From Amylostereum areolatum (lineage: Eukaryota; Basidiomycota; Agaricomycetes; Russulales; Stereaceae): a stretch of DNA of 64,000 nt. Both the position numbers and the translations under genes were made by a program. The notes below the pieces were generated by a model that was not told the DNA's origin, did no database searches, and worked only from the letters and a program-made list of their open reading frames with translations. The DNA is taken from positions 2,356,001-2,420,000 of the forward strand of contig SAXG01000002.1 of NCBI GenBank assembly GCA_012932865.1, written 5' to 3'. Below are positions 10,831 through 20,628 of this stretch, one piece after another. Each line of letters starts with the position of its first letter. The stretch's first letter is position 1.

Positions 10831-11690
10831 CCGTCCGCAGACAATGAAGTCCATCCGCAGACAATGAAGTCCGTCCGCGGACAACAAACTCCATCTGCAG
10901 ACAAGGGGGGGGGGGGCATGCGCGGATGAGCAGGCGGGCGTGGGGTGTGCGCCGGCGGGTGTCGGGTCGTGCACGGACGACAAAGTCCGTCCGCGGATGA
11001 TGAATTCCGTCCGTCCACGGACAGGCGGGCGACATGCGCGGACGCGTGTGGGGCCATGCGAGGACGAGCGGGGAGTGTGCGCGGACGATGAGGTCCGTGC
11101 GCGCAAGCATCCACGCATAGACTTCATCGCTCGCGCACAAGCGGGGGGCGTGCGCGGACGGGCAGGGGGTGCACAAACGAGCGGAGGGCGTCCGTGGACG
11201 AGCGAGGGTGCGTGCGCGAGCGAGCAGAGGCCGTGCGCGCCAGCGAGGGGCCTGTGTGGTCGAGCGGGGGGCGTGCTCGGACGAGCAGTGGCCATGCGTG
11301 CGAGCAGGGGCCGTGTGCGACAGCATCGCCGGACGGACTTCATCGTCCGCAGACGGTGAAGTCCGTTTGCGGACGAGCAAGTGGAGTGCGCGGACAGGCA
11401 CGGGGGGTACGAGAGCATGCGGGGGGCGCGTGCGGGTGTGCCGGTGTGCCGGTGTGCCGGTGTGTGGATGCGCCGGTTGCGTGCAGACGGGCGAGGGTCG
11501 TGCGCGGGCGAGCTGGGGGGGTGCGCGGGCGAGCTGAGGAGTTGTGCGGGCGAGCTGGGGAGGTGCGCGGACGGGCGGCGGTCGTGTGCGGATGTGCAGT
11601 GGCGTGAGCGCTGTATGAGGCCGTGCAAGGATGAGTAGGGGGGGCGCGCTGTGCGCGGGCGTGAGGGTCATGCGCAGACGTCCGCGGACC
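10831..11690 (+). repeat. G-rich degenerate repeat tract
   Basis: It begins with four 20-bp units (TCCGTCCGCAGACAATGAAG type, about 10828-10905), passes an eleven-base G run near 10903-10914, and continues as a strand-asymmetric tract of GCGCGGACGAGCGGGG-like units with short direct GTGCCG repeats near 11437-11462. Open frames up to about 390 codons on the minus strand cross it but have only repetitive composition. I see no gene. Confidence 0.75.
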
Positions 11691-11746
11691 TGTGCCAGGA
11701 AAGTGGAGGCGGCGCCGCAGACGGCAATTCCGGCTAGGCGCCGTTT

Positions 11747-11762
11747 GTCACGTGGTTTGCGC
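11747..11762 (+). repeat. Target-site duplication, 3' side of the LINE
   Basis: Sequence GTCACGTGGTTTGCGC, identical over 16 bases to 17554-17569 and different at the next base on both sides. It contains a CACGTG palindrome. Confidence 0.93.
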
Positions 11763-11948
11763 TTTTTTTATTTCTTTATTTTTTAAATACATTTGTATCC
11801 CGCGTCAAGTACCTAGGACTAAATGCGGCAGTAGGTAAAGGTATGTAGTGTTAGGTGGGATGTAAGAGTAGGACAATGGGGCGCGAGGGTCAATGTATCG
11901 AGGGGGGGGGGGGTCAGATGCAGTCCGAAGACTGGAACAAATAGTAAT

Positions 11949-14900
11949 CTATCCCGGGTCCACATCGTCTGGGTCAAGGGGAGGGGGAAACTCGTTCGGC
12001 ACTTTGGCAAATGCACGAGAGGTGCCGACAAACTTGGAAACGGCCGAGAGGCCAGCATGGGTGCCGAGAATGAATGGTGTTGACAATGTTCGCGATACGG
12101 CACGGAGGTAGTGCCGCTGATCTTCGAAGGGTGGGCAATCGGCGAGGATGTGGTCACGGGTTTGAATGGGAGCATCGCCGCACGGGCAGGCGGTGGGTTC
12201 TGTGGGAACGAAGCGGGCATAGTAGTCGCCACGGAAGCCGTGACCGACAATGGTCTGAATGATGCGGGTGTGGACATCGCGAGGGCCGTCGAAATTGCGG
12301 TGGAAGGAGGATAGATTGGTGGATGGTGGTTGTCGGAGTGCAATGGATGCAAGGTTGTTGTGCGAGCGTTGTGCCCATTCGGAACGCCAGGCTTTCAGTG
12401 CTCGAGACGTTGCCTTCGCGCGCGCCCAGGAGATGGTGGAATGGATAAGGGGCGTACCGTGGACCCCCTCCTTTGCGATGGTGTCTGCCCGCTCGTTCCC
12501 GACTATGCCTTTGTGCCCCGGGACCCATGCTACTTCGATCCTGAGGGCCTCTGAGGTTGTGAGAAGGGTTTGGGTGTGTCGGCGGAAAAGAATGGAGGCA
12601 GTTTGGGCAGGGTGATCAGCGGTGTCGGTGATGGATGTGACGGCGGATTGGTTGTCGGAGAGAAAGAGGATGCGCGTGAGATGAGGGTGTTGTGCAAGAA
12701 GATTCACGGCCGCAGCGGCGCCGCCAGAAAGGGCAAGCATCTCTGCGTCGTAGATTCCCGCACGCCGCCCCAGACCCCAGCGGCCAGCTCTAACCTCGTC
12801 CAAGCCAATATATGCGGCGTACCCAGCACCCGTGTGGCGATGACCATTTGCCCGCCGCCGAGAGCCGTCGGTGTAAATGACGAGCGTTGTCGGGTCGCGG
12901 GTGAGCTCTCGGAGCCGTGCCTTGAGTTTGTCGACATACTCGTCGCGTGCGCGTCGAGTAGCCTTGGAGGGGGGCACTGTGGTGATAAGTCGGGCACCCC
13001 AGGTATGACGACGGGACCAGGGTGGGGTATAGTATGGGTAAGTACGTTCGGACTGTGGATGCGTAAGATTAGATAGACGGTAAATTATGGTAGGTGGGTT
13101 CTTTATAGTGTTAGGGATAAAAAGGGGGACGGGGACATCAGGGGAGTGCTCAGCCCATGTGGGGGGTGCACGCACTAAAACCTGCGATGAGGATGGGAGG
13201 GTGCGGAATCGGATGGCAGCGTTGGTGGAAAGACGACGGAGCAGGTGTGGAATTGGGAGGATGGCGCCAATATGATGCATTTCAGCTGAGGGGGTGGTGC
13301 GGAACGCACCGAGGAGCCAACGGAGCCCCTCGTTCTGGGCACGAACAAGGGGATTGATGAGGCGCTTTTGCTTTACGCCCGTATACCAGACCGGGGACGC
13401 GAATGTCAGCACCGGTAGTACTACGGTCTTGTATAGGAGACGGGCATTGGCCACGCTGAGACCACGGATCGTGTTGGCAAGGATGCGCAGGCCCGCGACA
13501 GTGGACATGGCGCGTTTGGCCATCTTCTCGACGTGATCTTTGAAGGTGAGTTTTCTGTCGAAGAAAACGCCTAGCCATCGAATGACTGTAAGGGAACGCA
13601 CTGTACGCGCTGGCGAACTCAATGGAACAATGTTGATGAATGGATCGTTGGCAGGATTGGATTTTGAACGGGTAAAATGAATGAATTCTGTCTTGTCGGC
13701 GTCCACATCAAGGCCGAGGGAGCGGAGTCGGCCGACTACTGTGTTGAATGCACTGTTGAGTCTGGCCACGTTGCCCTCGAGGGAGCTAGAGACGGCAAGC
13801 AGGAGGACATCGTCCACGTAAGCCTTGAGGTCTGTGTTGGCATGATTATCAACGCAGGAGAGGAGAGTGAGAGTGTAGATGGTGGATAGGATGGGGGAAA
13901 GCGGGGAACCTTGAGGAATTCCGACACCGGCGAGGGGGATGGGTTGGCTGAGGTGTCCGTCAATGCGGACAATGACCCGTCGGTCAGCAAGGAAGGACCG
14001 AATCCAGGCAACTGTTTCGGGTGCAAACCCGAGGATCTCCATCGTCCGCACGAGTCTTGAGTGGTTAACACTGTTGAAATAACCCTTGATGTCGATGGTG
14101 AGTGCAGATGCAACGAGACCATTCTTCCAGGCCGCTTGAACATCATGTGTGAGTGATAGACAGGCGTCAATTACCGAGGACTTGTCTCGGCCTCCAAACT
14201 GGTTGGTTGGCACAAGATTGAACTTGCCCACTTCATATGTGATTCTTCTTGCCATTACCTTCTCCAGGAGTTTGCTGAGGCACTCAAGGAGTGAAATAGG
14301 GCGATATGATCTGGGGTTGGACATGTCGGTTTTGCGCGGCTTTGCAACAACTGCCACAACGGCCGTTTTGAGGCTACGCGGGTGAGTACCAAAACGGAGG
14401 CAAGCATTGAAGAGGTCAACAAAATACTCAGGTGTCTCGTCGAAAGCCCATTTGATGAGGCGCCAAGTTATCCCGGTTTCGCCTGGGGCTGTGGTGTTGG
14501 ATGTATTGCGCAGGGCATCGCGCACTTCGTCAGTGGTGAAGGGAAAAAATTCCCGTGCTGGTTTAGGAGGCGGATCCTCAGGTTGGTCGATTTCTACTTG
14601 GGGGGCATCGTCAGGGAAAAATGAAGACGCAAAGATCTGGCTCTGCGCTTCAGGCTCTGTTACGAGGCCCTGGGCCGATCGAGTTGGGGGAATGCGCGTG
14701 GCACGCTTTCCGTTCGCCCAGCGACACAAACCCCAGACTTCCATTCGTGGAGTCTTATTAATGATGTCCGTAGCCCAGTTTCTCTTCGCTGTACGCACTG
14801 CGGCTCGGAAGCGGGAGTGGGCGTGTTGTCGAGCAAGGGCACCAACGGCATCTCGAACGTCGCGAAGGGCTTGGTCGCAGTCGTCGTTCCACCACTTGGC

Positions 14901-15881
14901 GCGGACCAGAGGCCGACGAGCGTGGAGAGGCATGACCGCAGTGGTAGCGGCGCGAAAAGCCTCCAAAAGGGCGGAGGCGCCCCGCTCTGTATCCTCGGCT
15001 GCGGTGTATTCTTGCGGTGGTGGTTCAGTGCGGATGTTCATGAGATACGTGTCCTGCCAATCCTTCTTCTTTGCGGGGTCGATGCGATGGCCCGGCTCGG
15101 GTTCGGGTTCGTTTGCCTCGGCATTGCCTGGAGGGGTGACCAACCATGTAATCCCATTGTGATCTGATCCGAAAGAAAATTCCTCGCGGCACGCCCACTC
15201 GCGGAATAGCTCAATGTCCCCCGCGGCGAAGTTGACAAGAGTTAGATCTATAATGGAATCAGCTTGGTTAGTTTGACCGCGACGGGTAGGAGAAGAAAGG
15301 TCATTTTCGATTGTGAAGGCGTTCCCCGTCATCCACTCGATCAGCTCAACCGCCGCTTGAGTTTCAGTACGAGGAGGGCCATTTTCGAGTGCCCATGTAG
15401 GGTGGTGCAAATTAAAGTCCCCAGCAATGGCTGTCGGGACGAGGGGGTCGATCTCTGAATCACAGAGTCGATGGATGGATATAGCCTCTCGGCCGGGGCC
15501 GGCATTATATACATTGATTAGAACGAACGAAATGTTACCGTATTGGAAGGAAGTCGCCATGATGTCAGGCGAGCCGACGATGTCCGGACGGGCACGGACA
15601 GTGAGGTGCTGGATTCCTCTGCGCACAAAAGTGGCAACACGAGGTCGCGCACCGTCGGTCGTTGTGTCGGGAGCGAAAGCTTCCCATGCAGGATTAGAAA
15701 CTGTGCCTAGGATATCAGTACCATTGCGGTCCGTTGAGGAGCGCGCAATGCCAATCCGACCGTACCACGGTTCTTGGAGGAGTAGAATATCAAAGTCTGT
15801 CAAGGAATTTAGTACCGCATGCATCCGCACATTCGAGCGCGCAACATTCAGCTGGAGAACGCGAAGTGAACGGAGAGTCAT
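11949..15881 (-). CDS. LINE ORF2: endonuclease, reverse transcriptase, RNase H
   Basis: The 1310-aa polyprotein carries out target-primed reverse transcription. Domains in order: APE-type endonuclease (LQLNVARSN and LLLQEPW near residues 9-38, GDFNLHHPTW near 160, SDHNGITW near 240); reverse transcriptase (YRPISLLECLSKLLEKV, KGYFNSVNHSRL, GIPQGSPLSPIL, catalytic YVDDVLLL); RNase H (IYTDGSRR, DAEMLAL, LSDNQSAV, WVPGHKGIVGNERAD); and a C-terminal CPCG...H...C finger. All catalytic Asp residues of RT and RNase H are present. The ATG overlaps the ORF1 stop as ATGA, suggesting termination-reinitiation. No internal stop or frameshift was seen. Plus-strand frames in this interval are shadows. Confidence 0.95.
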   Translation of the reverse strand: MTLRSLRVLQLNVARSNVRMHAVLNSLTDFDILLLQEPWYGRIGIARSSTDRNGTDILGTVSNPAWEAFAPDTTTDGARPRVATFVRRGIQHLTVRARPDIVGSPDIMATSFQYGNISFVLINVYNAGPGREAISIHRLCDSEIDPLVPTAIAGDFNLHHPTWALENGPPRTETQAAVELIEWMTGNAFTIENDLSSPTRRGQTNQADSIIDLTLVNFAAGDIELFREWACREEFSFGSDHNGITWLVTPPGNAEANEPEPEPGHRIDPAKKKDWQDTYLMNIRTEPPPQEYTAAEDTERGASALLEAFRAATTAVMPLHARRPLVRAKWWNDDCDQALRDVRDAVGALARQHAHSRFRAAVRTAKRNWATDIINKTPRMEVWGLCRWANGKRATRIPPTRSAQGLVTEPEAQSQIFASSFFPDDAPQVEIDQPEDPPPKPAREFFPFTTDEVRDALRNTSNTTAPGETGITWRLIKWAFDETPEYFVDLFNACLRFGTHPRSLKTAVVAVVAKPRKTDMSNPRSYRPISLLECLSKLLEKVMARRITYEVGKFNLVPTNQFGGRDKSSVIDACLSLTHDVQAAWKNGLVASALTIDIKGYFNSVNHSRLVRTMEILGFAPETVAWIRSFLADRRVIVRIDGHLSQPIPLAGVGIPQGSPLSPILSTIYTLTLLSCVDNHANTDLKAYVDDVLLLAVSSSLEGNVARLNSAFNTVVGRLRSLGLDVDADKTEFIHFTRSKSNPANDPFINIVPLSSPARTVRSLTVIRWLGVFFDRKLTFKDHVEKMAKRAMSTVAGLRILANTIRGLSVANARLLYKTVVLPVLTFASPVWYTGVKQKRLINPLVRAQNEGLRWLLGAFRTTPSAEMHHIGAILPIPHLLRRLSTNAAIRFRTLPSSSQVLVRAPPTWAEHSPDVPVPLFIPNTIKNPPTIIYRLSNLTHPQSERTYPYYTPPWSRRHTWGARLITTVPPSKATRRARDEYVDKLKARLRELTRDPTTLVIYTDGSRRRANGHRHTGAGYAAYIGLDEVRAGRWGLGRRAGIYDAEMLALSGGAAAAVNLLAQHPHLTRILFLSDNQSAVTSITDTADHPAQTASILFRRHTQTLLTTSEALRIEVAWVPGHKGIVGNERADTIAKEGVHGTPLIHSTISWARAKATSRALKAWRSEWAQRSHNNLASIALRQPPSTNLSSFHRNFDGPRDVHTRIIQTIVGHGFRGDYYARFVPTEPTACPCGDAPIQTRDHILADCPPFEDQRHYLRAVSRTLSTPFILGTHAGLSAVSKFVGTSRAFAKVPNEFPPPLDPDDVDPG

Positions 15882-17539
15882 GACTCCATTGAATCGTTAC
15901 CGGTAGGCTGAATTTGTGCGACCGCCGGGGCACTATAGTTGCGGCGCATCGGGCACTCGATCGAGTCCGCCTTGTGGGCTCCTTTGCAGTTGACACACTT
16001 GGGCGGGTGGTTGCATTCCATCGTCTCGGTGCGGTTTTCCTTTCTGCAGCCCAAGCATTTGTCACGGTGCTCGCGCTCGTCATGGGGCTCGCCGCACGTT
16101 CGGCATTTCGGTGCGGACTTGCAGCCGCCGACAAGGTGACCGAGGCGCCAGCAGCGCGAGCACTGCCGGAGCCGCGGTTTGTCTACCCAACGCTTCGTTC
16201 GCACCGGGGCGCCGAACATGTACAGCGTGGTCTTGAGGAGGGACTTGAGGTGGGAGCCGTCGGGGTCTTCAAATGCAAATGAAACGGACGACTTGAGGCC
16301 TTCAATAGTGTTTGCAGGTCGAATCCAGCGGGGGGGTTGGGTTATGTTGAGCTTTGCTACTTGGGGATTGCGGATGAGTGCTTCTTGAAGTGTCTCGTCG
16401 GAAAAGACGGGGTCGTCGGGGAGGGAGCGCGTGAAAACACCAGAAAGAATAATTTTGGACCATGGAGTGTCGCGCGAAATGGTTTGATCGGAAGGCAAAT
16501 CCAGTGCGAAACGAATGGACGGGAGGTTGTCTTGGATGAGCGGAATGGAGGTGTGAGGGGGGAATGTTAGGACGATGTTAGCTGAGCCGTTCCAGTGCGA
16601 GCCGAGGACCTGTAACCCTTTGGCCGTCGGGACTGTGGCCAGGCGCTTGTTTATTCGTTCCGAGATGAGGAAGGGATGTGTGCGGTCGCTTGGGCTCGGA
16701 GGGTGTCCTTGGTAGCGAACTATAAAGCGGACCGGCTCCGGTTGACGTGACGTCGGTTTGGCGGTTGTGGATGGGGACGTGTTCGCTTTCGGGGTGGTGC
16801 TGGCTGCAGCTGCGTACGACATTGCACGGTTTGACGCACCCTGCGATGTGGAGGGAGCGGAAGCCGAAGCACCTCCGGGACGGCGATCCGAGTTGTTGGA
16901 GGATTGGCGTTCGAGATGAGACAAGCGGGATTGAACTGAATTGAGGGAGTTGTTCATGGATTGGAGCATGTTGAGGATAGTGGTTTCGGTGGAAGAGGGT
17001 TGGGAAGGGGTGCGTTGCAGGGTGGACGGACTCAGGTCGTGGTCAACCGGGAAGTCGTCGCGTGCCATGTCAATGTCGTGTTCGCTGAGATCGCCGTCTA
17101 CGCACTCGCGAAGCGAGTACCTTACCGCTTTGAGTGCCCGGGCGCTGTCGTCGTCGTCCTCAAGGTACGGTACCGTCATGCTGATGGCCCGCAAGAGGCC
17201 CTGGCAGAGTTTGACCCAGTCAGACAAATCGTAGAAGGCGTCTTGTTCTCTGGCCTCATCGAGAACTTCGTGCGCATACCTAAACGTCACGAGGGCTGGT
17301 GTGTCGACGGGAATGATGTTGTCGCCAGGGAACCCGGCGGACGAGATTTGTTCGTGGGAGGGGGGGGAAGTGGGGGTTGCCTCGAAGGGACTTTGACCGT
17401 TCGGGGCCGAAATCCTTCGCCGTTCTTCTCCTGAGGGTGACGCCGCACGCTTCAGAGGGCGCTGTGATGTCGAAGAGGGAGGTTCCGGTGGCGAATGAGC
17501 ATTGGAGAATTGAGTTAGGGATGGGGATGGTGATGGCAT
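15878..17539 (-). CDS. LINE ORF1: gag-like zinc-knuckle protein
   Basis: This 553-aa protein is expected to bind the element RNA. The N-terminal third is low-complexity and polar, followed by a Ser/Pro/Thr-rich region (residues about 180-265), a central RRM-like or gag-like region (VRFIVRYQGHPP, FALDLPSDQ, PRWIRPANTIEG), and three to four Cys/His knuckles near residues 455-535: CSRCWRLGHLVGGC, CRTCGEPHDEREH, CLGCRK and CVNCKGAHKADSIEC. The start ATG is only 14 nt from the element end, so translation must begin near the 5' end of the transcript. The stop TGA overlaps the ORF2 ATG. Confidence 0.93.
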   Translation of the reverse strand: MPSPSPSLTQFSNAHSPPEPPSSTSQRPLKRAASPSGEERRRISAPNGQSPFEATPTSPPSHEQISSAGFPGDNIIPVDTPALVTFRYAHEVLDEAREQDAFYDLSDWVKLCQGLLRAISMTVPYLEDDDDSARALKAVRYSLRECVDGDLSEHDIDMARDDFPVDHDLSPSTLQRTPSQPSSTETTILNMLQSMNNSLNSVQSRLSHLERQSSNNSDRRPGGASASAPSTSQGASNRAMSYAAAASTTPKANTSPSTTAKPTSRQPEPVRFIVRYQGHPPSPSDRTHPFLISERINKRLATVPTAKGLQVLGSHWNGSANIVLTFPPHTSIPLIQDNLPSIRFALDLPSDQTISRDTPWSKIILSGVFTRSLPDDPVFSDETLQEALIRNPQVAKLNITQPPRWIRPANTIEGLKSSVSFAFEDPDGSHLKSLLKTTLYMFGAPVRTKRWVDKPRLRQCSRCWRLGHLVGGCKSAPKCRTCGEPHDEREHRDKCLGCRKENRTETMECNHPPKCVNCKGAHKADSIECPMRRNYSAPAVAQIQPTGNDSMES

Positions 17540-17553
17540 GAGGGAAAGGTGAC

Positions 17554-17569
17554 GTCACGTGGTTTGCGC
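17554..17569 (+). repeat. Target-site duplication, 5' side of the LINE
   Basis: Second copy of the 16-bp direct repeat that flanks the element; it lies 14 nt upstream of the ORF1 start codon. Confidence 0.93.
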
Positions 17570-19335
17570 GCGGGATGCTCTATGCATACGGTGCGGCCGC
17601 AAACTGGGCATTAGACTCACGTGAGCCCCTCCGCTAACGCGAGAGGGGCTCAGATCAACATCCTTATCAGTAAGGGGGTCGTGAATTGTGGAAACCCTTG
17701 GCTCCTCACTCGGATCTTGGTTAGAACTGAAGCTACTGAAGTTCAAACGTTCGGAACTGGTTCAGAACCTGCTTAGAACCGTCCATCTCATTTTGGGCAG
17801 GAGTTCGGAACCTCTGAACTGGTCACGGAGTGTGACAGGCGTGATTAGGAGGAGAGTTCGGAACTAGGTTCACAACTGGGCTGAAGGAGGGGTTCTGAAC
17901 TGGGTCTGAACCGGGTCTGAACTACTTGGCTCCAGTGTCGAAGTTTTGATGTAGCGCGGCCGACCCATGAAATATGGACAGACTGGATAATAGGATACAC
18001 ACCGGCCCAACCGTATATAACGAAGCGGGGGATCCTGCCCGGCCGATTCGAGAAAATAGGACGGCAACCATATGCGGCCGCAGATGGCTCAGGCTGGCCC
18101 GTTCTGATAGGGCCTTTGTCAATCTTGGCTGCATTGTATAGTATGAACAATGTCACTGAAATGTGTGCTTTGAGCGCATGCGTGGTGGGACCAGGCGACC
18201 GGGTGCGGACATCCTGCTCCTGTTCTCGGGATTTGTGCTTCACTGGAAGGATTCATGCCCACTGCGCGCGGGAGGATGCACCTGTCATGTCGTTGTGCCA
18301 TCTGTGATCACGATTCACCCCACTCCTTGTGCGAGTTCATGAAGTTGGCCCGGCGGAAGTCGAGTCGTATACGTCTCAATATTTGGCCTGGGAGAATGTG
18401 CCATCTGTGGAACTGTCTCTGTACTGTAGTATTGCATGGGTTTCTCGCAATCAATCAATGTACATTTGTATGAGACCTGTCGCATGCGACGGCAGTGCAC
18501 ACTGGGGGCAGAAGTCCATTTAAGCCCTAATAACATGCATTAGATACGGGGACTGAAAGTACAAATTTGAACATGCCCGAGAAGGGAAAGGTTTCGGATC
18601 AGTCGCCATTTTCTTCAAAGACTCAAATGATAGGGCCAACTTATGCATCTGATAGCAGACTGCTTCCCGTCGCTTCTTCGCCCACCACTGGCCCCCTTTA
18701 GGTCTGCCCTGATAGTGTCTATCACAGCCTGAATTCTCCTTTCCATCACCCAAATTCTTCCCAATCTGCGTCTCGTACTTTGCGGCGCCTCTGCCGACGT
18801 GGGCGGACTTCCAGGCATTTGTGGCGGCAGTATATGCGGCGCTCCATCAAGCGTACATATATATCGAATGAGCCTCCGCACGCCGGAGCACACCTCGGAG
18901 GGCTGTAATCCGCCCTCGGGGGTCTAGCACAGTGGACGGTTCTCACCCGAGCGGACCCTCGTTCCCGTAGAAGAACACGATGCGCTCGATGCATTGGATG
19001 ACCTCGCTGTACTCGGGCGGCGGGATATATTCCCAGAGACGGGCCGTGGATAAATCTCCGACGCGGAGAAAATCGCCGCGGAGGAAGTTCCGACGGCCGT
19101 TTGTTTCGGCGAACGCAAACGGCATAGTAGCGTCGTGATCTGCGTCTAGTGCACGGCGGGGATGGAAGTCCGCCCAAGTCGGCAGAGGCGCTGCGAAGTG
19201 CCAGACGTAGATCGGCAAGAAGGCATTTGTGAGAGAGAGCGGGATTTATTTAACGGGGGCGCGCGACGCACCGGGGCTGGAACCAACGCCCCCTTTGGTA
19301 TGTACACGGGCGGAGGTTCTACTGGAATCAACTCA
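17570..19335. other. Non-coding stretch right of the LINE
   Basis: At 17695-17930 GTTCGGAACTGG / GGTTCAGAAC words recur irregularly in both orientations. At 18943-19218 the minus strand has a coding-like piece (YVWHFAAPLPTWADFHPR, LWEYIPPPEYSEVIQ) that I cannot assign; a related piece occurs on the plus strand near 18770. No complete gene. Confidence 0.5.
18767..19209. repeat. 47-bp inverted repeat of a coding-like piece
   Basis: Plus 18767-18813 and the reverse complement of 19163-19209 agree at about 85% of positions; both can be read with FAAPLPTWADF. It is a small inverted duplication of part of an unidentified gene. Confidence 0.55.
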
Positions 19336-19548
19336 GGCTCCTAACCAGCCGTCCAGGAGAGTTTGTCGCTATATATCTCAGAATGAACGGAAAGATGATA
19401 TCTGAGGATGGATGACTGGACCGACTCACCGACGGAACAAACCGAAAATTGAAACCCCGACCAACTCTAAATCCGCGACAAGATATCATCTTTCCGTTCA
19501 TTCTGAGATATGTAGCGACAAACTCTCCTGGACGGCTGGTTAGGAGCC
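19336..19548. repeat. Near-perfect hairpin with 68-bp arms
   Basis: Arm 19336-19403 and arm 19481-19548 are reverse complements at 67 of 68 positions. In a plus-strand transcript the single difference pairs as U-G, so the stem would be fully paired; the loop is 77 nt. The arms contain GGAGAGTTTGTCGC and GAATGAACGGAAAGATG. Candidates are a foldback MITE or a precursor for Dicer-dependent small RNA. No obvious target-site duplication was seen. Confidence 0.85.
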
Positions 19549-20628
19549 CGATGTATTCCCTATGTTTACGTGAAAATATATCGTATTTTTCTCTCTTATT
19601 CATGTGATTTATAAGCCCTCCGGAAAGCGGAATGAGGATGCGGTGCTGTGCGTCGTGTGGATACGATTTGGACACGATCGAGATTTCAACTCGGCTTCAA
19701 GCTGAGTTGGTCAAGAGTTGGTACTGAAATAATCCCAGTCAGCCGGTTGGGTAGGTTCAACAGTGGAAAGATCACAGAATCACGCCAGTACGTACTAGAA
19801 TCCAATCAGTCCTCAGAAATCTTGGCTTCAACTCAGTACATCCCCTGCCCGTGTACTCAGTCGTATGGATAAACGGAGCGGACTGAAGGCCCCGAGCATT
19901 CAATATTCAATATTCAATATTCAATCATCATGACATGGACACAATCATTTCTAGAATTGCGACGGCGCTTCACTGATCATTGATCATCGATCACCGGTGA
20001 GATTCGCGATCGCCGTTCGCATTTACAGGGACCCGGACCAGACTTCTGGTACACGGACCTCAGGACTGGAGGTCGCCGGATAGTACCGGGCTGTGACCGG
20101 GTCCTGGACTTACTCAGCGAGGCTCAGGGCACAGAAACTCAGAGAGGGGGTCTGGGAGGCTGGGAGAAAGATGTGCTTGACATAAGTGGTGTCTGGCAAG
20201 AAGGCAGACGTCGGCGATAGGGCCAGTATATACTACATAGGCACTTAGTGGCTGAGGCAGTGACAGGTAACTGATGGGTGACGGTAATAGAAGGGGACTG
20301 ACAGGAAAAGGCACGAAATTTACTGTTATTAGTCATCTATTTTCAGACTCAATCGAACTCAATCGAACCGTAACCAAACATCCACCGTAAAAGAAAGTTC
20401 AAGTTAGGACTCGGAGTCGAACGGCGGACGCGATTCAGCACGTGACTCTGGTCGATGTGGCACCCTTTGTCTGCTCGTTGCCTCTTACTTACCTTTGTCC
20501 TGGCCAACAAAGATCTAAGCGTATCGTCAGGCTCATAAAATGCCACACCGAGCAAGAAATGCCACATCTTCTGCTTTCCAAATCCACGACCTACATCTGC
20601 CACTTATCATCATTCTCCCGAGTCTGCG
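19549..20628. other. Intergenic stretch
   Basis: Apart from the ATTCAAT tract and a GATCATTGATCATCGATCA cluster near 19975, I see no gene or recognisable element. The right end presumably holds the ancestral promoter of the pseudogene that follows. Confidence 0.5.
19893..19926 (+). repeat. ATTCAAT microsatellite
   Basis: About four consecutive heptamer units of ATTCAAT. Confidence 0.85.

Larger units (their letters stand above)
11763..17553 (-). mobile_element. Complete non-LTR (LINE) retrotransposon, Tad-like
   Basis: This 5,791-bp element is oriented on the minus strand. It has a 14-nt 5' leader, two overlapping open frames, a roughly 186-nt 3' UTR and an A-rich tail (T-rich on the plus strand at 11763-11790). 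It is bounded by an exact 16-bp direct repeat, GTCACGTGGTTTGCGC, at 11747-11762 and 17554-17569, the expected target-site duplication. ORF1 encodes zinc knuckles; ORF2 encodes apurinic endonuclease, reverse transcriptase and RNase H, the order found in the fungal Tad clade and its I-group relatives. Both frames are open throughout, so the copy looks recent and possibly active. Clade assignment is from domain order only. Confidence 0.92.

Noticed and set aside
10458..11671. Long minus-strand open frames of 218-391 codons
   Set aside because: They run through minisatellite and G-rich repeats; composition is purely periodic and no start context, intron or motif supports a gene.
12259..15906. Plus-strand open frames inside the LINE
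   Set aside because: Antisense shadows of ORF2 without motifs of their own.
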